From assembly GCF_001613305.1 (NCBI RefSeq), contig NZ_BDCC01000007.1, forward strand, positions 186,001 through 250,000: DNA of 64,000 nt, given 5' to 3'. Below, piece after piece: positions 39,211 through 48,448 of this stretch (positions within the stretch are counted from its first letter, which is position 1; each line of letters opens with the position of its first letter). Source of the DNA: Nocardia vaccinii NBRC 15922. Its GTDB lineage: Bacteria; Actinomycetota; Actinomycetes; Mycobacteriales; Mycobacteriaceae. Both the position numbers and the translations under genes were made by a program. The notes beneath the pieces are model-generated. The model worked only from the letters and a program-made list of their open reading frames with translations. It searched no databases and was not told the DNA's origin.

Positions 39211-39984
39211 TCAGCTGTAGAGTGCCGGGCGGTCCAACGGGCCGTAGCTCGGCTCGCGTTTCTTCAGGAAGGCGATGCAGCGGTAGCTGATCGGCATGAC
39301 GATGACCTCGCAGAGGGTCTTCCAGATGAAGCCCACCAGAACGTAATTCAGGAATGCGCCCCAGGTGTTGATGCCGATGGCGGTTGCGGCGATCGAGCAG
39401 AAGATAAGGGTGTCGCCGAATTCGCCCGCGACCGTGGAGCCCAGGAGGCGGGCCCACAGGTGCTTCTCCTTGGTGCGTTCCTTGATCAGGACCAGCGTCA
39501 CCGAGTTCAGGAACTGGCCGACGACATATCCGGCCAGGCCCGCGGCGACCAGTTGCGGGGTGGTTCCGGCGACGGTGCGGAAGGCGTCCTGATTGCTGTA
39601 GAAGTCGGCCGCCGGCAGGCCGATGGCGATCCAGAAGCACAGCACCATCAGCGCCAGCATGCCGAAGCCGTAGTAGATGGTCCGGCGGGCGGCCTTGAAG
39701 CCGTAGACCTCACTGAGGATGTCGCCGATGACGTAGGCCAGGGGGAACAGGAAGAACGCGCCGTCGGTGGTGATCGGCAGGATCTCGAGCGGTCCGAGGG
39801 ACAGATGCTGCCCGCCGAAGAATTGCACTCCCTTGGTGGCGCAGATGTTCGAAATCATCAGGGTGGTGGTGAAGAGCACCACGATCAGGGTGTAGGGACT
39901 CCCCACGGCCCGGGCAAACGACGCGTGTTCGGCCGCGGGGTGTCCAGACTCGTCGATTTCCGGCGTTTGTCTTGTTTCGCTCAC
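39211..39984 (-). CDS. yhhQ: Queuosine precursor transporter
   Basis: 257-residue membrane protein of the VUT/QPTR family with six helices. Conserved segments: ATKGVQFFGG, ITTDGAFFLFPLAYVIGDILSEVYGFKAAR (signature of the family) and GEFGDTLIFCSIA. It imports preQ0, preQ1 or a related base. Start ATG at 39984; the N-terminal 28 residues are cytoplasmic and polar. Convergent with tgt, whose enzyme would use the imported base. Divergent from a DUF4190 gene 49 bases away. Confidence 0.9.
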   Translation of the reverse strand: MSETRQTPEIDESGHPAAEHASFARAVGSPYTLIVVLFTTTLMISNICATKGVQFFGGQHLSLGPLEILPITTDGAFFLFPLAYVIGDILSEVYGFKAARRTIYYGFGMLALMVLCFWIAIGLPAADFYSNQDAFRTVAGTTPQLVAAGLAGYVVGQFLNSVTLVLIKERTKEKHLWARLLGSTVAGEFGDTLIFCSIAATAIGINTWGAFLNYVLVGFIWKTLCEVIVMPISYRCIAFLKKREPSYGPLDRPALYS

Positions 39985-40033
39985 GAGGTACTGACGATAC
40001 CGGGAGCAGGGTGACTTCGAATAGGCTGGACGA

Positions 40034-40537
40034 ATGACGAATCCCGGCGATTCCGACGAGTGGTGGAAGCAGTACGGCGGCGAGGGTGTGTCGTCGGAGT
40101 CGGGGGGCCGGCCATCGGCGCCGCCGCCTCCGCCGTCCTACAACTCGAGCCCGCAGTACCCGGCCGCGCCGCCACCACAGGCGCAGTCGTATCCGAGTTA
40201 CCCACAGCAGCCGGTCCAGCCGATTCCGCAGCAGCCCTATCCGCCCGCACCCGGATATCAGCCCTACGGCGGCTATCCGCCGGTGCGCAGCTCGAACGGC
40301 ATGGCCATCGCCTCGCTGGTCACCTCCCTGGCCGGCCTGGCGACCTGTGGTGTGACCTCGATCGTCGGGGTGATCCTGGGATTCATCGCTCTGAACCAGA
40401 TCAGGGAGCGTAATCAGGACGGCCGCGGCATGGCGCTCGCCGGGATCTGGATCGGAATCGGGATCATCGTCCTGGTCATCGCCTACTTCGTCATCGTCTT
40501 CGTCGTCATCGCGAACAGTTCTTCGAACACCTATTGA
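40034..40537 (+). CDS. DUF4190-domain membrane protein
   Basis: 167 residues. The first 85 are Pro/Tyr/Gln-rich and disordered (PPPPPSYNSSPQYP and on). Two membrane helices form the DUF4190 unit (MAIASLVTSLAGLATCGVTSIVGVILGFIALNQIRERNQDGRGMALAG; second helix about 135-160). It shares its design with the RDD protein convergent to it. ATG at 40034. Ends at a long hairpin. Role unknown; such proteins may anchor envelope assemblies. Confidence 0.8.
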   Translation: MTNPGDSDEWWKQYGGEGVSSESGGRPSAPPPPPSYNSSPQYPAAPPPQAQSYPSYPQQPVQPIPQQPYPPAPGYQPYGGYPPVRSSNGMAIASLVTSLAGLATCGVTSIVGVILGFIALNQIRERNQDGRGMALAGIWIGIGIIVLVIAYFVIVFVVIANSSSNTY

Positions 40538-40552
40538 GTGCCGGGAGAACGA

Positions 40553-40586
40553 CGAGGGGCGCACCCGTGATCGGGTGCGCCCCTCG
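40553..40586. terminator. Bidirectional terminator hairpin
   Basis: Perfect 15-bp arms (CGAGGGGCGCACCCG at 40553-40567, complement at 40572-40586), four-base loop TGAT, followed on the plus strand by GTATTTCG. Between the convergent DUF4190 and RDD genes. Confidence 0.8.
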
Positions 40587-40615
40587 GTATTTCGCCGTGA
40601 TCGAGGTTGTCGGCC

Positions 40616-41431
40616 TCAGGCCTTGATCACCTGGGTGCCGCCGGCGATCCGGTCGTGCCAGCCCTGCTTGATGGGGGACTGCTCGACGGTGACCATCATG
40701 ACGATGATGATGACCAGCGCGGCGATCTCTCCGACGCAGAACAGCAGGTTGCAGACCGCGTACAGGTTGCGGATCAGCGCCTGCTGGAAATCGGGCTTCG
40801 GCGCACCATTCGGGCCCAGGACCCGAAGTCCGAGGATCTTCTTGCCGAGCGTGTAGCCCTGCGTGGACTCCATCAGCACGAAGTACAGCACGCCCACCAG
40901 GCCCAGGAGCAACCCGCCGACCAGTTCACCGGCGATGTTGGTGCCCATCCCGAGCCGGATGAGGAAGAAGAAGATGTATCCCGGAATGGCGACGATGATG
41001 GTATCGATCACCCGCGCGCCGATCCGGGTGCCCAGATCACCGGGCTGCGTGCCCGGCGGCAGACCCGGAATCCCGGGCGCTCCGGGGAAACCCGGCGCAC
41101 CCGGCGCGCCGTATCCCGGCTGCTGACCGTAGGGCTGCTGCCCGTACGGCTGCTGCTGCTGACCGTAAGACTGCTGCTGCCCGTAGGGATCCTGCTGTGG
41201 ATACGGCTGTCCGCCGGTCTGCTGGCCGTACGGCTGCTGCTGTCCGTAAGGGTCCTGCGGTGCCCCCTGCGGATACGGCTGTCCCCCCTGTGGGTACGGT
41301 TGCTGGCCGTACGGCTGCTGCTGGCCGTAGTCCGGCTGGCCCGGGTAGGGCTGACCGGCTTGCGGGTACGGCTGACCGTACGGCTGACCGCCCTGGGGAT
41401 ATTGGTTGGGGTCGTACCCACCGCTTGTCAT
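40616..41431 (-). CDS. RDD-family membrane protein with Tyr-Gly-Gln repeat N-terminus
   Basis: 271 residues. The first 125 are a low-complexity Gln/Pro/Tyr/Gly region with many PYGQQ repeats, then an [12 protein letters not shown] collagen-like patch. The RDD domain follows with three helices ([23 protein letters not shown], then [19 protein letters not shown] and [18 protein letters not shown]) and its Asp. ATG at 41431. The repeat DNA gives long open shadows on the other strand. Convergent with the DUF4190 gene. Probably an envelope protein; function unknown. Confidence 0.85.
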   Translation of the reverse strand: MTSGGYDPNQYPQGGQPYGQPYPQAGQPYPGQPDYGQQQPYGQQPYPQGGQPYPQGAPQDPYGQQQPYGQQTGGQPYPQQDPYGQQQSYGQQQQPYGQQPYGQQPGYGAPGAPGFPGAPGIPGLPPGTQPGDLGTRIGARVIDTIIVAIPGYIFFFLIRLGMGTNIAGELVGGLLLGLVGVLYFVLMESTQGYTLGKKILGLRVLGPNGAPKPDFQQALIRNLYAVCNLLFCVGEIAALVIIIVMMVTVEQSPIKQGWHDRIAGGTQVIKA

Positions 41432-41481
41432 ATTTCGTGTAGTCCTCGTAGAAGTGGTCGTGGCTTCGGACTCGGCGTACG

Positions 41482-42402
41482 TTACGGATTTCGGCTCGGT
41501 TCCACCACATCACCAGTGACGAAGATCCACGGTGTGGTCGGCAACACTGCGGGCCGGAACTGCTCCAGTAATTCGTGCGGGCGGTTTGCCCGATATCCCA
41601 GCGAGTCCGCGAGCAGTGCGAATACCTGTTGCGGTGATTCGCCCAGTGCGCGCCGATCGGTGAGCGTCACGGCTCCGTCTCGCTTGGCCAATCGTTTGCC
41701 GTCGCGATTGAGCACGAGCGGAACATGCGCATACCGTGGCACATTCGCGCCGAGCAGCGTGGCGAGATAGGCCTGGCGCGGCGTGGACGGCAGCAGATCG
41801 TCGCCTCGGACGACCTGATCGACGCCCTGATCGGCGTCGTCGACCACGACCGCCAGATTGTAGGCCGGGACGCCGTCGCCGCGGCGCAGCACGAAATCGT
41901 CCACGATTCCGTGATACCGCCCGCGCAGCCCGTCGACGATCTCGAACTCGGTTGTCTCCGAGCGCAATCGCAGGGCCGCGGGTCGTCCCGCGGCTCGCCG
42001 CAGGGCGCGTTCGGCCTCGGACAGATCGCGGCAGGTGCCCGGATACGCGCCCATCGGACCGTGCGGCGCCTGGGCGGCCTGCTGGATTTCCCTTCGGGTG
42101 CAATAACATTCGTAGGTCAGCCCGGCCGCGGTGAGTCGGTCGATGGCGGCATGATGCAGTGCCGGCCGTTCGGACTGCCGGACCACCGGCCCGTCCCAGT
42201 CCAGGCCGAGCGCGGCCAGATCGGCGAGTTGACGTTCGGCCGCACCGGTACGCACGCGGTCCAGATCCTCGATCCGGATGCCGAAGGCGCGTCCGGTGGA
42301 CCGGGCGAACAGCCAGGCCAGCAATGCGGTGCGCAGGTTGCCCAGATGCAGATCGCCGGACGGGCTGGGAGCGAATCGTCCGGCGCCGCGGTGCGCGTTC
42401 AT
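41482..42402 (-). CDS. gluQ: Glutamyl-Q tRNA(Asp) synthetase
   Basis: 306 residues: a truncated GluRS lacking the anticodon-binding domain. It activates glutamate and attaches it to queuosine 34 of tRNA-Asp. HIGH-like motif [16 protein letters not shown], zinc region CYCTRRE ... YPGTCRDL, and KMSKS-like [13 protein letters not shown] are all present. ATG at 42402 overlaps the stop of the upstream DUF309 gene by four bases, so the two are coupled. With tgt and yhhQ nearby it completes a Q34 modification set, lacking only precursor synthesis. Confidence 0.9.
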   Translation of the reverse strand: MNAHRGAGRFAPSPSGDLHLGNLRTALLAWLFARSTGRAFGIRIEDLDRVRTGAAERQLADLAALGLDWDGPVVRQSERPALHHAAIDRLTAAGLTYECYCTRREIQQAAQAPHGPMGAYPGTCRDLSEAERALRRAAGRPAALRLRSETTEFEIVDGLRGRYHGIVDDFVLRRGDGVPAYNLAVVVDDADQGVDQVVRGDDLLPSTPRQAYLATLLGANVPRYAHVPLVLNRDGKRLAKRDGAVTLTDRRALGESPQQVFALLADSLGYRANRPHELLEQFRPAVLPTTPWIFVTGDVVEPSRNP

Positions 42403-42938
42403 GTCCAGCCCCGTAGACGAGGAATCAGATCATCCTCGCGGATCTCGCGTCCGGCGGACAGATCCGCCAGCAGACGCTCGGCATGTGTGCGCAGACCTGC
42501 GCCGTCGATCTCGTAGGGCAACGGTTCCGCGGCCGCCAGACGCCCCACCGCCCGCTCGAGCAAGGTTCTCGCCCCCTTGGGATTACCGCGTTGGATATGG
42601 GTGATTCCGACCGCGTATTGGGCCAGCCCCTGCCACAGCATCCTTTCGGCGAACGGTCCGCTCTTCCACGCGGCCTCCAGAACCTCATGCGCGTTGAAAG
42701 CCAGACCGTCGTCCAGTAGCCGCTGTGCGTAGTCCAGCGTCTGGTTCGGCGTGAGTTCGAGATCGTCCGGAATGCGCTCCACGCCGGGGCTGCCGAGTGG
42801 TAGCGGGCGCCCGAAACGGTCACGGGGTCGGGCATTGCGGGCATGTCCGGCATCGTCTCGATCGCGTTCCACCACGGCTCCATGATCCACGGTGGTCGCG
42901 GCGGGTGACGGCCCGGGCGGATCCGCACGTCGGAACAT
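42399..42938 (-). CDS. DUF309-domain protein
   Basis: 179 residues; the C-terminal two-thirds is a DUF309 helical domain (RLLDDGLAFNAHEVLEAAWKSGPFAERMLWQGLAQYAVGITHIQRGNPKGARTLLERAV). An N-terminal polar stretch of about 45 residues precedes it. ATG at 42938; the frame extends farther upstream without sense. Translationally coupled to gluQ (four-base overlap). The upstream 250 bases are AT-richer and hold a promoter-like region. Confidence 0.78.
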   Translation of the reverse strand: MFRRADPPGPSPAATTVDHGAVVERDRDDAGHARNARPRDRFGRPLPLGSPGVERIPDDLELTPNQTLDYAQRLLDDGLAFNAHEVLEAAWKSGPFAERMLWQGLAQYAVGITHIQRGNPKGARTLLERAVGRLAAAEPLPYEIDGAGLRTHAERLLADLSAGREIREDDLIPRLRGWT

Positions 42939-42983
42939 CGGACGAATTATGTACCTAATAATGTTTGCCCGGTCCGGGAAATA

Positions 42984-43006
42984 TTTGCTGGCTATAATTG
43001 TGCAAA
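42984..43006 (+). promoter_or_regulatory. AT-rich promoter with palindrome
   Basis: A perfect TATAAT box at 42993-42998, rare in this GC-rich window, is framed by TTTGC (42984-42988) and GCAAA (43002-43006). Orientation favours the DUF397 gene 240 bases downstream, but no good -35 box at 17-base spacing is seen. Confidence 0.4.
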
Positions 43007-43242
43007 CAAATTCGATGGGTCCCGTCTGGGAAGATATGCACGATTGGATTCGAAAAGAGGACAGCGCAACATTGCGGAAACCTGCTAGTGTGCTCAACGG
43101 GGGCGAGGCCCCCGCAAGGTGCGGAAAGTGGACACGCACCACGAGTCATGCAGTGTGCAGACTGCGCCGTGCAGGCGTGGTTGCGGGGAACTGAATGAAG
43201 TCAGCAAATTCTGAGGCTCGAAGCAGTGAAGGAGCAAGTGCT

Positions 43243-43452
43243 GTGAAGGTTGATACGACCGATGCCGTGTGGTTCAAGAGCAGACACAGTGGTCCCGACG
43301 GAAATTGTGTCGAGGTTGCCTTTCTCGGTGACGGCAATGTCGCCCTGCGGGACACCAAGGATCATGGCCGCGGTCCGGTGCTGGGGTTCACTCCTAGCGA
43401 ATGGGATGCGTTCGTCGCGGGGGTGACGGATCGGCTGTCGGGGCGAGCCTGA
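43243..43452 (+). CDS. DUF397-domain protein
   Basis: 69 residues matching the small actinobacterial DUF397 family: AVWFKSRHSGPDGNCVEVAFLGDGNVALRDTKD, then LGFTPSEWDAFVAGV. GTG at 43243 with GGAG eight bases upstream gives the usual length; an ATG at 43195 would add 16 residues. DUF397 proteins usually pair with an adjacent XRE-type regulator as an antagonist; none is visible here. GC content is lower than the surroundings. Confidence 0.78.
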   Translation: MKVDTTDAVWFKSRHSGPDGNCVEVAFLGDGNVALRDTKDHGRGPVLGFTPSEWDAFVAGVTDRLSGRA

Positions 43453-43477
43453 CCGGCCGATAGTATTCGACACATCG

Positions 43478-43503
43478 GGCCCCGGGCCGTGCGGCTCGGG
43501 GCC
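43478..43503. terminator. Hairpin between convergent DUF397 and qcrB genes
   Basis: 11-bp arms (43478-43488 and 43493-43503, one G-T mismatch) around a four-base loop. No T-run. Confidence 0.5.
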
Positions 43504-43517
43504 TTCGCGTGTCCGGA

Positions 43518-45149
43518 TCAGTCCTCGTTTCCGGGCCCTTCGCGGCGACTTCGCAGCACGGCGAGTTGCTCGTGCTCGCGATTGCGGTCGGCTGCCTCCA
43601 GTTGTGTGGCCTCCACCTGCGGATCCGCTCGCAGGAAGCTGCCGAGGCCCGGTTTGCCGGAAAGACCCAACCGGTTCATTTTCTTCGGAATCGCCGCTCC
43701 CTGATATTCCAGTGGAATCGGATGTCCGTCCTCGTCGACCGGGCCCAGCGGCTGATGGATCTCGATGTATTCACCATGCGGTAGCCGGCGCACGATTCCG
43801 GTCTCGATGCCGTGCTCGAGCACCGCTCGGTCGCTGCGCTGCAGCGCGATGCACATCCGGTAGGCGAGCAGGTAGGCCAGCGGTGGCGCGATCAGCAGGC
43901 CGATGCGGAATATCCAGGTGGTCGCGTTGAGCGAGATGTCGAATTTCAGGGCGATGACGTCGTTGACGCAGGCCAGCGTCAGGACCAGATAGAACGTCAG
44001 CGCCATCGCGCCGATCGCGGTTCGCACCGGGACGTCGCGGGGGCGCTGCAGCAGATTGTGCGGTACGCGATCCCTGCTGAGGCGTTTCTCGATCCACGGA
44101 TAGCCGATAAGCAGCCCGAAGACGACCACCATCAGCACCGCGACCGCGACGGGCCCGGGAACGGTATGCTCGAACGGATACAGCTCCCAGGCCGGGAACA
44201 GGCGCAGGAATCCGTCGGTCCACATCATGTAGAAATCGGGCTGGGTGCCCGCCGACACCTGAGATGGGTTGTAGGGGCCCATATTCCAGATCGGATTGAT
44301 CTGCAGGATGCCGCCCATCAGCGCGACGATGCCGAGGGTGAACATGAAGAACGCACCCTGATCGGCAGCGAAGACCGGAACGATGCGGGCGCCGACGACG
44401 TTGCGTTCGGTGCGCGCTGGTCCTGGGAACTGGGTGTGCTTCTGATACCAGACCAGGGCCACATGTGCCGCGATGAGCGCCAGCATGATGCCGGGCAGCA
44501 GCAGTACATGCGCGATGTACAGGCGCGGGATGATGATCGTTCCGGGGAAATCGCCGCCGAACATCAACCAGTGCAACCAGGTTCCGATCACCGGTGTGCT
44601 CATGGTGATGCCCGCGAACGCCGCGCGCAGGCCCGTGCCGGACAGCAGGTCGTCGGGGAGCGAATAGCCGAAGAATCCCTCGAACATGGCCAGGATCAAC
44701 AGCAGCGCGCCGATCACCCAATTGCCCTCGCGCGGTTTGCGGAACGCGCCGGTGAAGAAGATCCGGCACAGATGCACGATCATCGAGGCGGTGAAAAGCA
44801 GTGCGGCCCAATGGTGTACCTGTCTTACGAACAATCCGCCGCGCACGTCGAAGCTGATGTTCAGCGCCGATTCGTAGGCGCGTGACATGGAAACGCCGCG
44901 CAGTGGCTGATATGCGCCGTGATAGATCACCTCGGTCATCGACGGATCGAAGAACAAGGTCAGATAGATGCCCGACAGCAGCAGAATGATGAAGCTGTAG
45001 AGCGCGATCTCGCCGAGCAGGAACGACCAGTGCGTCGGAAAGACCTTGTTGATGGAACGTTTCGCGAAATTGGCCGCCCGATATCGCTGATCCGCCGAAT
45101 CGGCCTGTCCGGCGAGCGTTCGGCCGATCCGGCCTTCTCGTACTGCCAT
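43518..45149 (-). CDS. qcrB: Cytochrome b subunit of cytochrome bc1-type complex, stand-alone copy
   Basis: 543-residue actinobacterial QcrB with eight or nine membrane helices. Heme ligands sit in [22 protein letters not shown] (helix B) and [31 protein letters not shown] (helix D). The quinol-site motif reads PDFY (in QPDFYMMW), not the usual PEWY/PDWY. A long cytoplasmic C-terminal tail of about 100 residues follows. Start ATG at 45149; the frame is open farther upstream. The usual neighbours ctaE, qcrC and qcrA are absent, so it is a second, isolated copy or serves in an alternative complex. Confidence 0.85.
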   Translation of the reverse strand: MAVREGRIGRTLAGQADSADQRYRAANFAKRSINKVFPTHWSFLLGEIALYSFIILLLSGIYLTLFFDPSMTEVIYHGAYQPLRGVSMSRAYESALNISFDVRGGLFVRQVHHWAALLFTASMIVHLCRIFFTGAFRKPREGNWVIGALLLILAMFEGFFGYSLPDDLLSGTGLRAAFAGITMSTPVIGTWLHWLMFGGDFPGTIIIPRLYIAHVLLLPGIMLALIAAHVALVWYQKHTQFPGPARTERNVVGARIVPVFAADQGAFFMFTLGIVALMGGILQINPIWNMGPYNPSQVSAGTQPDFYMMWTDGFLRLFPAWELYPFEHTVPGPVAVAVLMVVVFGLLIGYPWIEKRLSRDRVPHNLLQRPRDVPVRTAIGAMALTFYLVLTLACVNDVIALKFDISLNATTWIFRIGLLIAPPLAYLLAYRMCIALQRSDRAVLEHGIETGIVRRLPHGEYIEIHQPLGPVDEDGHPIPLEYQGAAIPKKMNRLGLSGKPGLGSFLRADPQVEATQLEAADRNREHEQLAVLRSRREGPGNED

Positions 45150-45263
45150 GGCAGTCACCCCGCCCCGGGAGATGGGTAATCTTCTACTACAGAGCGTAGC
45201 ACTCGGGGATGCCGAGATCGATGGGGTTTTCCGGCCGATCTCGGCGATGGATATCGTCGTCGG

Positions 45264-46619
45264 GTGAATTCGCTGGCACCGCAGGACGCGACGAGATACT
45301 GGCTGTCCCATCGGACGGTCAACGATCTGTTCCTGCTGTACTGCTTCACCGACGCCGGACAGTCGTTCGAGCAGTTGCGGGACGAGGTGTGCAAGCGTGC
45401 CGCGAGCATCCCCGACCTCTGTGTGCGGTTGCGGGAACACCGGTTCGCGTATCCGGAGTGGGTGCCGTGCGCTATCTCGGCCGAGCAGATCACCGAACCT
45501 GTCCTGGCTGCCCCGCGGTGGCCGAATGTCGTTGCGGCGCTCGAGGACCTGCTGTCGCGAGGCGTCCGAGCCGACGAACATCCATGGCGATTGCACCTGT
45601 TCCGTGGTATCCGCGATGCGCCGGGTGGCGTTTCGCCCGCGCTGGTCGCGGTGTTGCAGCTGTCGCACGCGCTGGCCGACGGGCGGCGGTCGGCCGAGAT
45701 CGCGCGGGCACTGTGGAGTGATGTGGCGCACCGGGAGGTGCTGGGCAGTTCGGCGCGCATGGCTGCTGTTCGCAACTTCGCCGCATCACTCCGGCCTGTC
45801 GAAGCCGTCGCGCTGTTGGGTATGCCGGTTGCGATGGCCCGCACGGTGATTCGCGGACTGGATGCGGAGCGCGCTCGGCGGCGACTCGAAGAACTCACCG
45901 ACCGAGGCGAAATTCCTCCGCCCGCAGTGGAATTCCCGTTGACCCGGATCAACCATCCGCCCGCGCCGAATTCGCATGCGATCCGCATGATGGTTCGCGA
46001 GGATCTGCGCGTCCCGGGCTACACCGTGACCGTGGTGGCCGCAACGGCGACAGCCCGGGCCCTGTCCCGCTACCTGGCCGAACACGATGAGCCGAATGTA
46101 CCTCTGGGCGCGCAGGTTTCGATGGCGCTGCCCGTGTCGAGCCGCCGTCCTCGCAACAACTACGTCGACCTCGCCGTCGAACTCCCCGTGGACGAACCCG
46201 ACCCGCATCGCCGGGCCACCCGCATCGCGGCCGACCTGGCCGCCCGACGCTCGCGCGCCCTGCACCCCCTCATGACCGCCCGCAACAGAGTCACCGAGGT
46301 GATCCCCGCCCCCGTACTCCGCCGCGACATCGCCGGTTATCCCCTGGATCTCACCCCCGAAACCCTCACGGGCCACACCGTCATCTCCAGCGTGAACCGC
46401 GGACCCGCCGACCTGCTCTTCGGCAATGGCCTGGTCCGCTGGACAGCCGGATTCCCCGCCCTCGGAACGGTGATGCACCTGACCCACGGCATCCACGGCC
46501 TGGGCAACACGGTCACCGTCTCGATCCACGCCGACCCGGACGTCATCCCGGATATCGACGCCTACGCCGAGCTTGTGGACGCCGCCCTCACCGAGACGAC
46601 AGCAGCTCTGCGCTCCTGA
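45264..46619 (+). CDS. WS/DGAT-like acyltransferase family protein
   Basis: 451 residues resembling the wax-ester synthase/diacylglycerol acyltransferase fold. The catalytic HHxxxDG appears as SHALADG (residues about 132-138) with the second, catalytic His kept and the first changed to Ser. A C-terminal [18 protein letters not shown] segment corresponds to the conserved SNVPGP region but lacks it. GTG at 45264 without a ribosome site; a TATCGT box a few bases upstream suggests a leaderless mRNA. Divergent from qcrB. It may transfer acyl groups to an alcohol acceptor, or may have lost activity. Confidence 0.65.
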   Translation: MNSLAPQDATRYWLSHRTVNDLFLLYCFTDAGQSFEQLRDEVCKRAASIPDLCVRLREHRFAYPEWVPCAISAEQITEPVLAAPRWPNVVAALEDLLSRGVRADEHPWRLHLFRGIRDAPGGVSPALVAVLQLSHALADGRRSAEIARALWSDVAHREVLGSSARMAAVRNFAASLRPVEAVALLGMPVAMARTVIRGLDAERARRRLEELTDRGEIPPPAVEFPLTRINHPPAPNSHAIRMMVREDLRVPGYTVTVVAATATARALSRYLAEHDEPNVPLGAQVSMALPVSSRRPRNNYVDLAVELPVDEPDPHRRATRIAADLAARRSRALHPLMTARNRVTEVIPAPVLRRDIAGYPLDLTPETLTGHTVISSVNRGPADLLFGNGLVRWTAGFPALGTVMHLTHGIHGLGNTVTVSIHADPDVIPDIDAYAELVDAALTETTAALRS

Positions 46620-47177
46620 TTCGCATTGGCGATCCGGTGACGACTTACAAACGCCACTCGCACACCTCAGTGAGGATCATGCTCGAATAAGTTGGGCTGC
46701 TTGCTTTTCCAATGCCGAAGCGGGTTGGAAACGCTTCCGTCGGGATGGGAGCCGTGGCTTGTGTGGAGCAACCATAGACCTCAGTCGCGGCACACGTAAC
46801 TGCCGCCCTCGCCGGTATCTACGGAAAGGCCGTCCCGCATCTTCAGCAGGAGCTTGCGACGTCCAGCGCTTTCCCTCCATCAACGCCGATGCACTCGAAA
46901 GCTGGCTTGCACCATGGAATCCCGCATTGCTCGAGCGACGCAGAGGGCGACCGGATGTCTGATCGCCGGCTGTGATCGGCACGGCCTGCGTCGACGCGCG
47001 AACGCGGTGTGCCGGTGACGATCGTGTGGGAGGAGAACGCGGGGCGCGGCTGAACTTTCCCTAGGATTCCGGCGACGTATGCGGGTCCGGATTGCTGACC
47101 TCGTGGCCGATGACCGCGCCGGCCGTGTCGAGTGCGGCGCGAAGGCGAGTCCGCCGCCCGGCGCGAGGGCGGGTTCA
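46620..47177. other. Intergenic region, no supported gene
   Basis: About 560 bases between the WS/DGAT-like and MFS genes. The first 350 bases have a lower GC content and irregular codon bias. Open frames on both strands are Arg/Ser-rich and match nothing I recognise. A decayed gene is possible, but no family can be named. No hairpin of note. Confidence 0.4.
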
Positions 47178-48353
47178 TCACCGCGACCGCCGGGGGATCA
47201 GCGCCGTGATCGCGAGCGCGATCAGCATGATGCCGTAGCCGGTCGCGGTGGTCAGCAGGCTGACGCTGGTCGCGATGACGCCCGCCGCGACGGCCGGGAT
47301 ACAGAATGCGAGGTAGCTGAGTACGTAGAACGCGGCGACGAGCTTGCCGCGTTCGGTGGCCGGTGCGAGCGGGAAGACGGTGCGGGTGATGCCCTGAAAG
47401 CTGGCGCCGAAGCCGATCCCGGCGATCACCGTGCCCACGAAAAGCATTGCCGGTGAACGGCTTTGGACGGCGGCGATGGTCACCGCGATCCCGATCGCCA
47501 GCGCGGCGGCCGCGAAGCGCATCACCCGGGTGGCCGCGACCGTGCGCAGCAGCCAGATCGCCGCCGCACCCACTCCGGCCAGGGTGAACACCAGCAACCC
47601 ACCGAGCAGGATCGAGTTCGAGCCGGTGACCACACGCACCAGGCTCGGGCCGAGCGAGAGGTAGAAGCCGCTCAACGCCCACGCCGCGATGTCCAGCAGA
47701 GCGGTGGCCGCGAAGGCGTTCCGCGCTGCGGCCGGGACGCCGACGTGCGGCCGCAGCGCCCGCCGCGCGCCGGGCATCATCGGCGAGGTCTCGGTCACCA
47801 GGATCGTGCCGATCGCCTCGATCGCGAACAATACGACGAGCACCAGGTACACGGTTTGGCGCGGCCACGGCAGGAACTGGACGAGCGCCGCGGAACCGAG
47901 TCCGCCGACGGCCAGGCCCGCAACGGGAGCAACGCTGTTCACGATCGGCCCGTGTGGACGTTCCGCGTCCAGGACGGCGGCGGCCAGCGCACCGGTTGCC
48001 GCGCCGGTCGCGATGCCCTGCACCATGCGCGCCGCGATCAGCAACGGAACGCCGTCCGCGGTGCTGAACACCACCATGGCCACCACGTCGAGCGCGATCG
48101 CGGCGAGGATCACCGGGCGGCGCCCGACGTGGTCGGACAGCGACCCGACGGTCAGCAGCGCCAGCAACAGGCACACCGCGTAGACGCCGAAGATCACTGT
48201 CAGCATGCCCGGGGAGAACGACCAGCGTGCCTGGTAGACGCGGTAGAGCGGGGTCGGCGCGCTGGACGCGGCGAGGAACGTCAGCATGGTCGACGCGGGC
48301 AGGACGGTGGCCAGCCCGGACGACATGCGCCGGGTTGTCGGAGCGATCAGCAT
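47178..48353 (-). CDS. MFS transporter
   Basis: 391 residues with twelve membrane helices. The MFS loop 2-3 signature appears as GSLSDHVGRRPVILAAIALDV; ATGAATGALAAAVLDAERPHG marks helix 5. ATG at 48353 has GGGG six bases upstream; a GTG at 48365 is in frame. Divergent from a TetR gene with a perfect 10-bp-arm palindrome overlapping the MFS promoter, so expression is likely repressed until the TetR ligand appears. Drug or metabolite efflux is likely. Confidence 0.87.
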   Translation of the reverse strand: MLIAPTTRRMSSGLATVLPASTMLTFLAASSAPTPLYRVYQARWSFSPGMLTVIFGVYAVCLLLALLTVGSLSDHVGRRPVILAAIALDVVAMVVFSTADGVPLLIAARMVQGIATGAATGALAAAVLDAERPHGPIVNSVAPVAGLAVGGLGSAALVQFLPWPRQTVYLVLVVLFAIEAIGTILVTETSPMMPGARRALRPHVGVPAAARNAFAATALLDIAAWALSGFYLSLGPSLVRVVTGSNSILLGGLLVFTLAGVGAAAIWLLRTVAATRVMRFAAAALAIGIAVTIAAVQSRSPAMLFVGTVIAGIGFGASFQGITRTVFPLAPATERGKLVAAFYVLSYLAFCIPAVAAGVIATSVSLLTTATGYGIMLIALAITALIPRRSR

Positions 48354-48370
48354 GGAGAACCCCACGGTCA

Positions 48371-48396
48371 GCTAAAGCAAAGATTATTGCTTTAGC
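48371..48396. promoter_or_regulatory. Perfect TetR operator of the MFS/TetR pair
   Basis: GCTAAAGCAA (48371-48380), six bases, TTGCTTTAGC (48387-48396): arms are perfect. Read on the minus strand the spacer contains TAATCT, a likely -10 box of the MFS gene. A related GCAATAAT sequence lies just before the tetR start at 48449. Confidence 0.75.
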
Positions 48397-48448
48397 CGAC
48401 GGTACACGGGGCGGACCTTAAAACAAAGACCTCTGCAATAATGGTCGA

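Noticed and set aside
41110..41420. Repeats in the RDD gene considered as a CRISPR array or DNA repeat element
   Set aside because: The periodicity is that of codons for Tyr-Gly-Gln-Gln-Pro repeats; no spacers of fixed length.
40607..41770. 387-codon frame with Leu/Arg repeats
   Set aside because: Antisense product of the PYGQQ repeat DNA of the RDD gene.
46677..46982. Possible small or relic genes in 46.6-47.0 kb
   Set aside because: Translations in all frames show no recognisable motif, so no pseudogene can be named.
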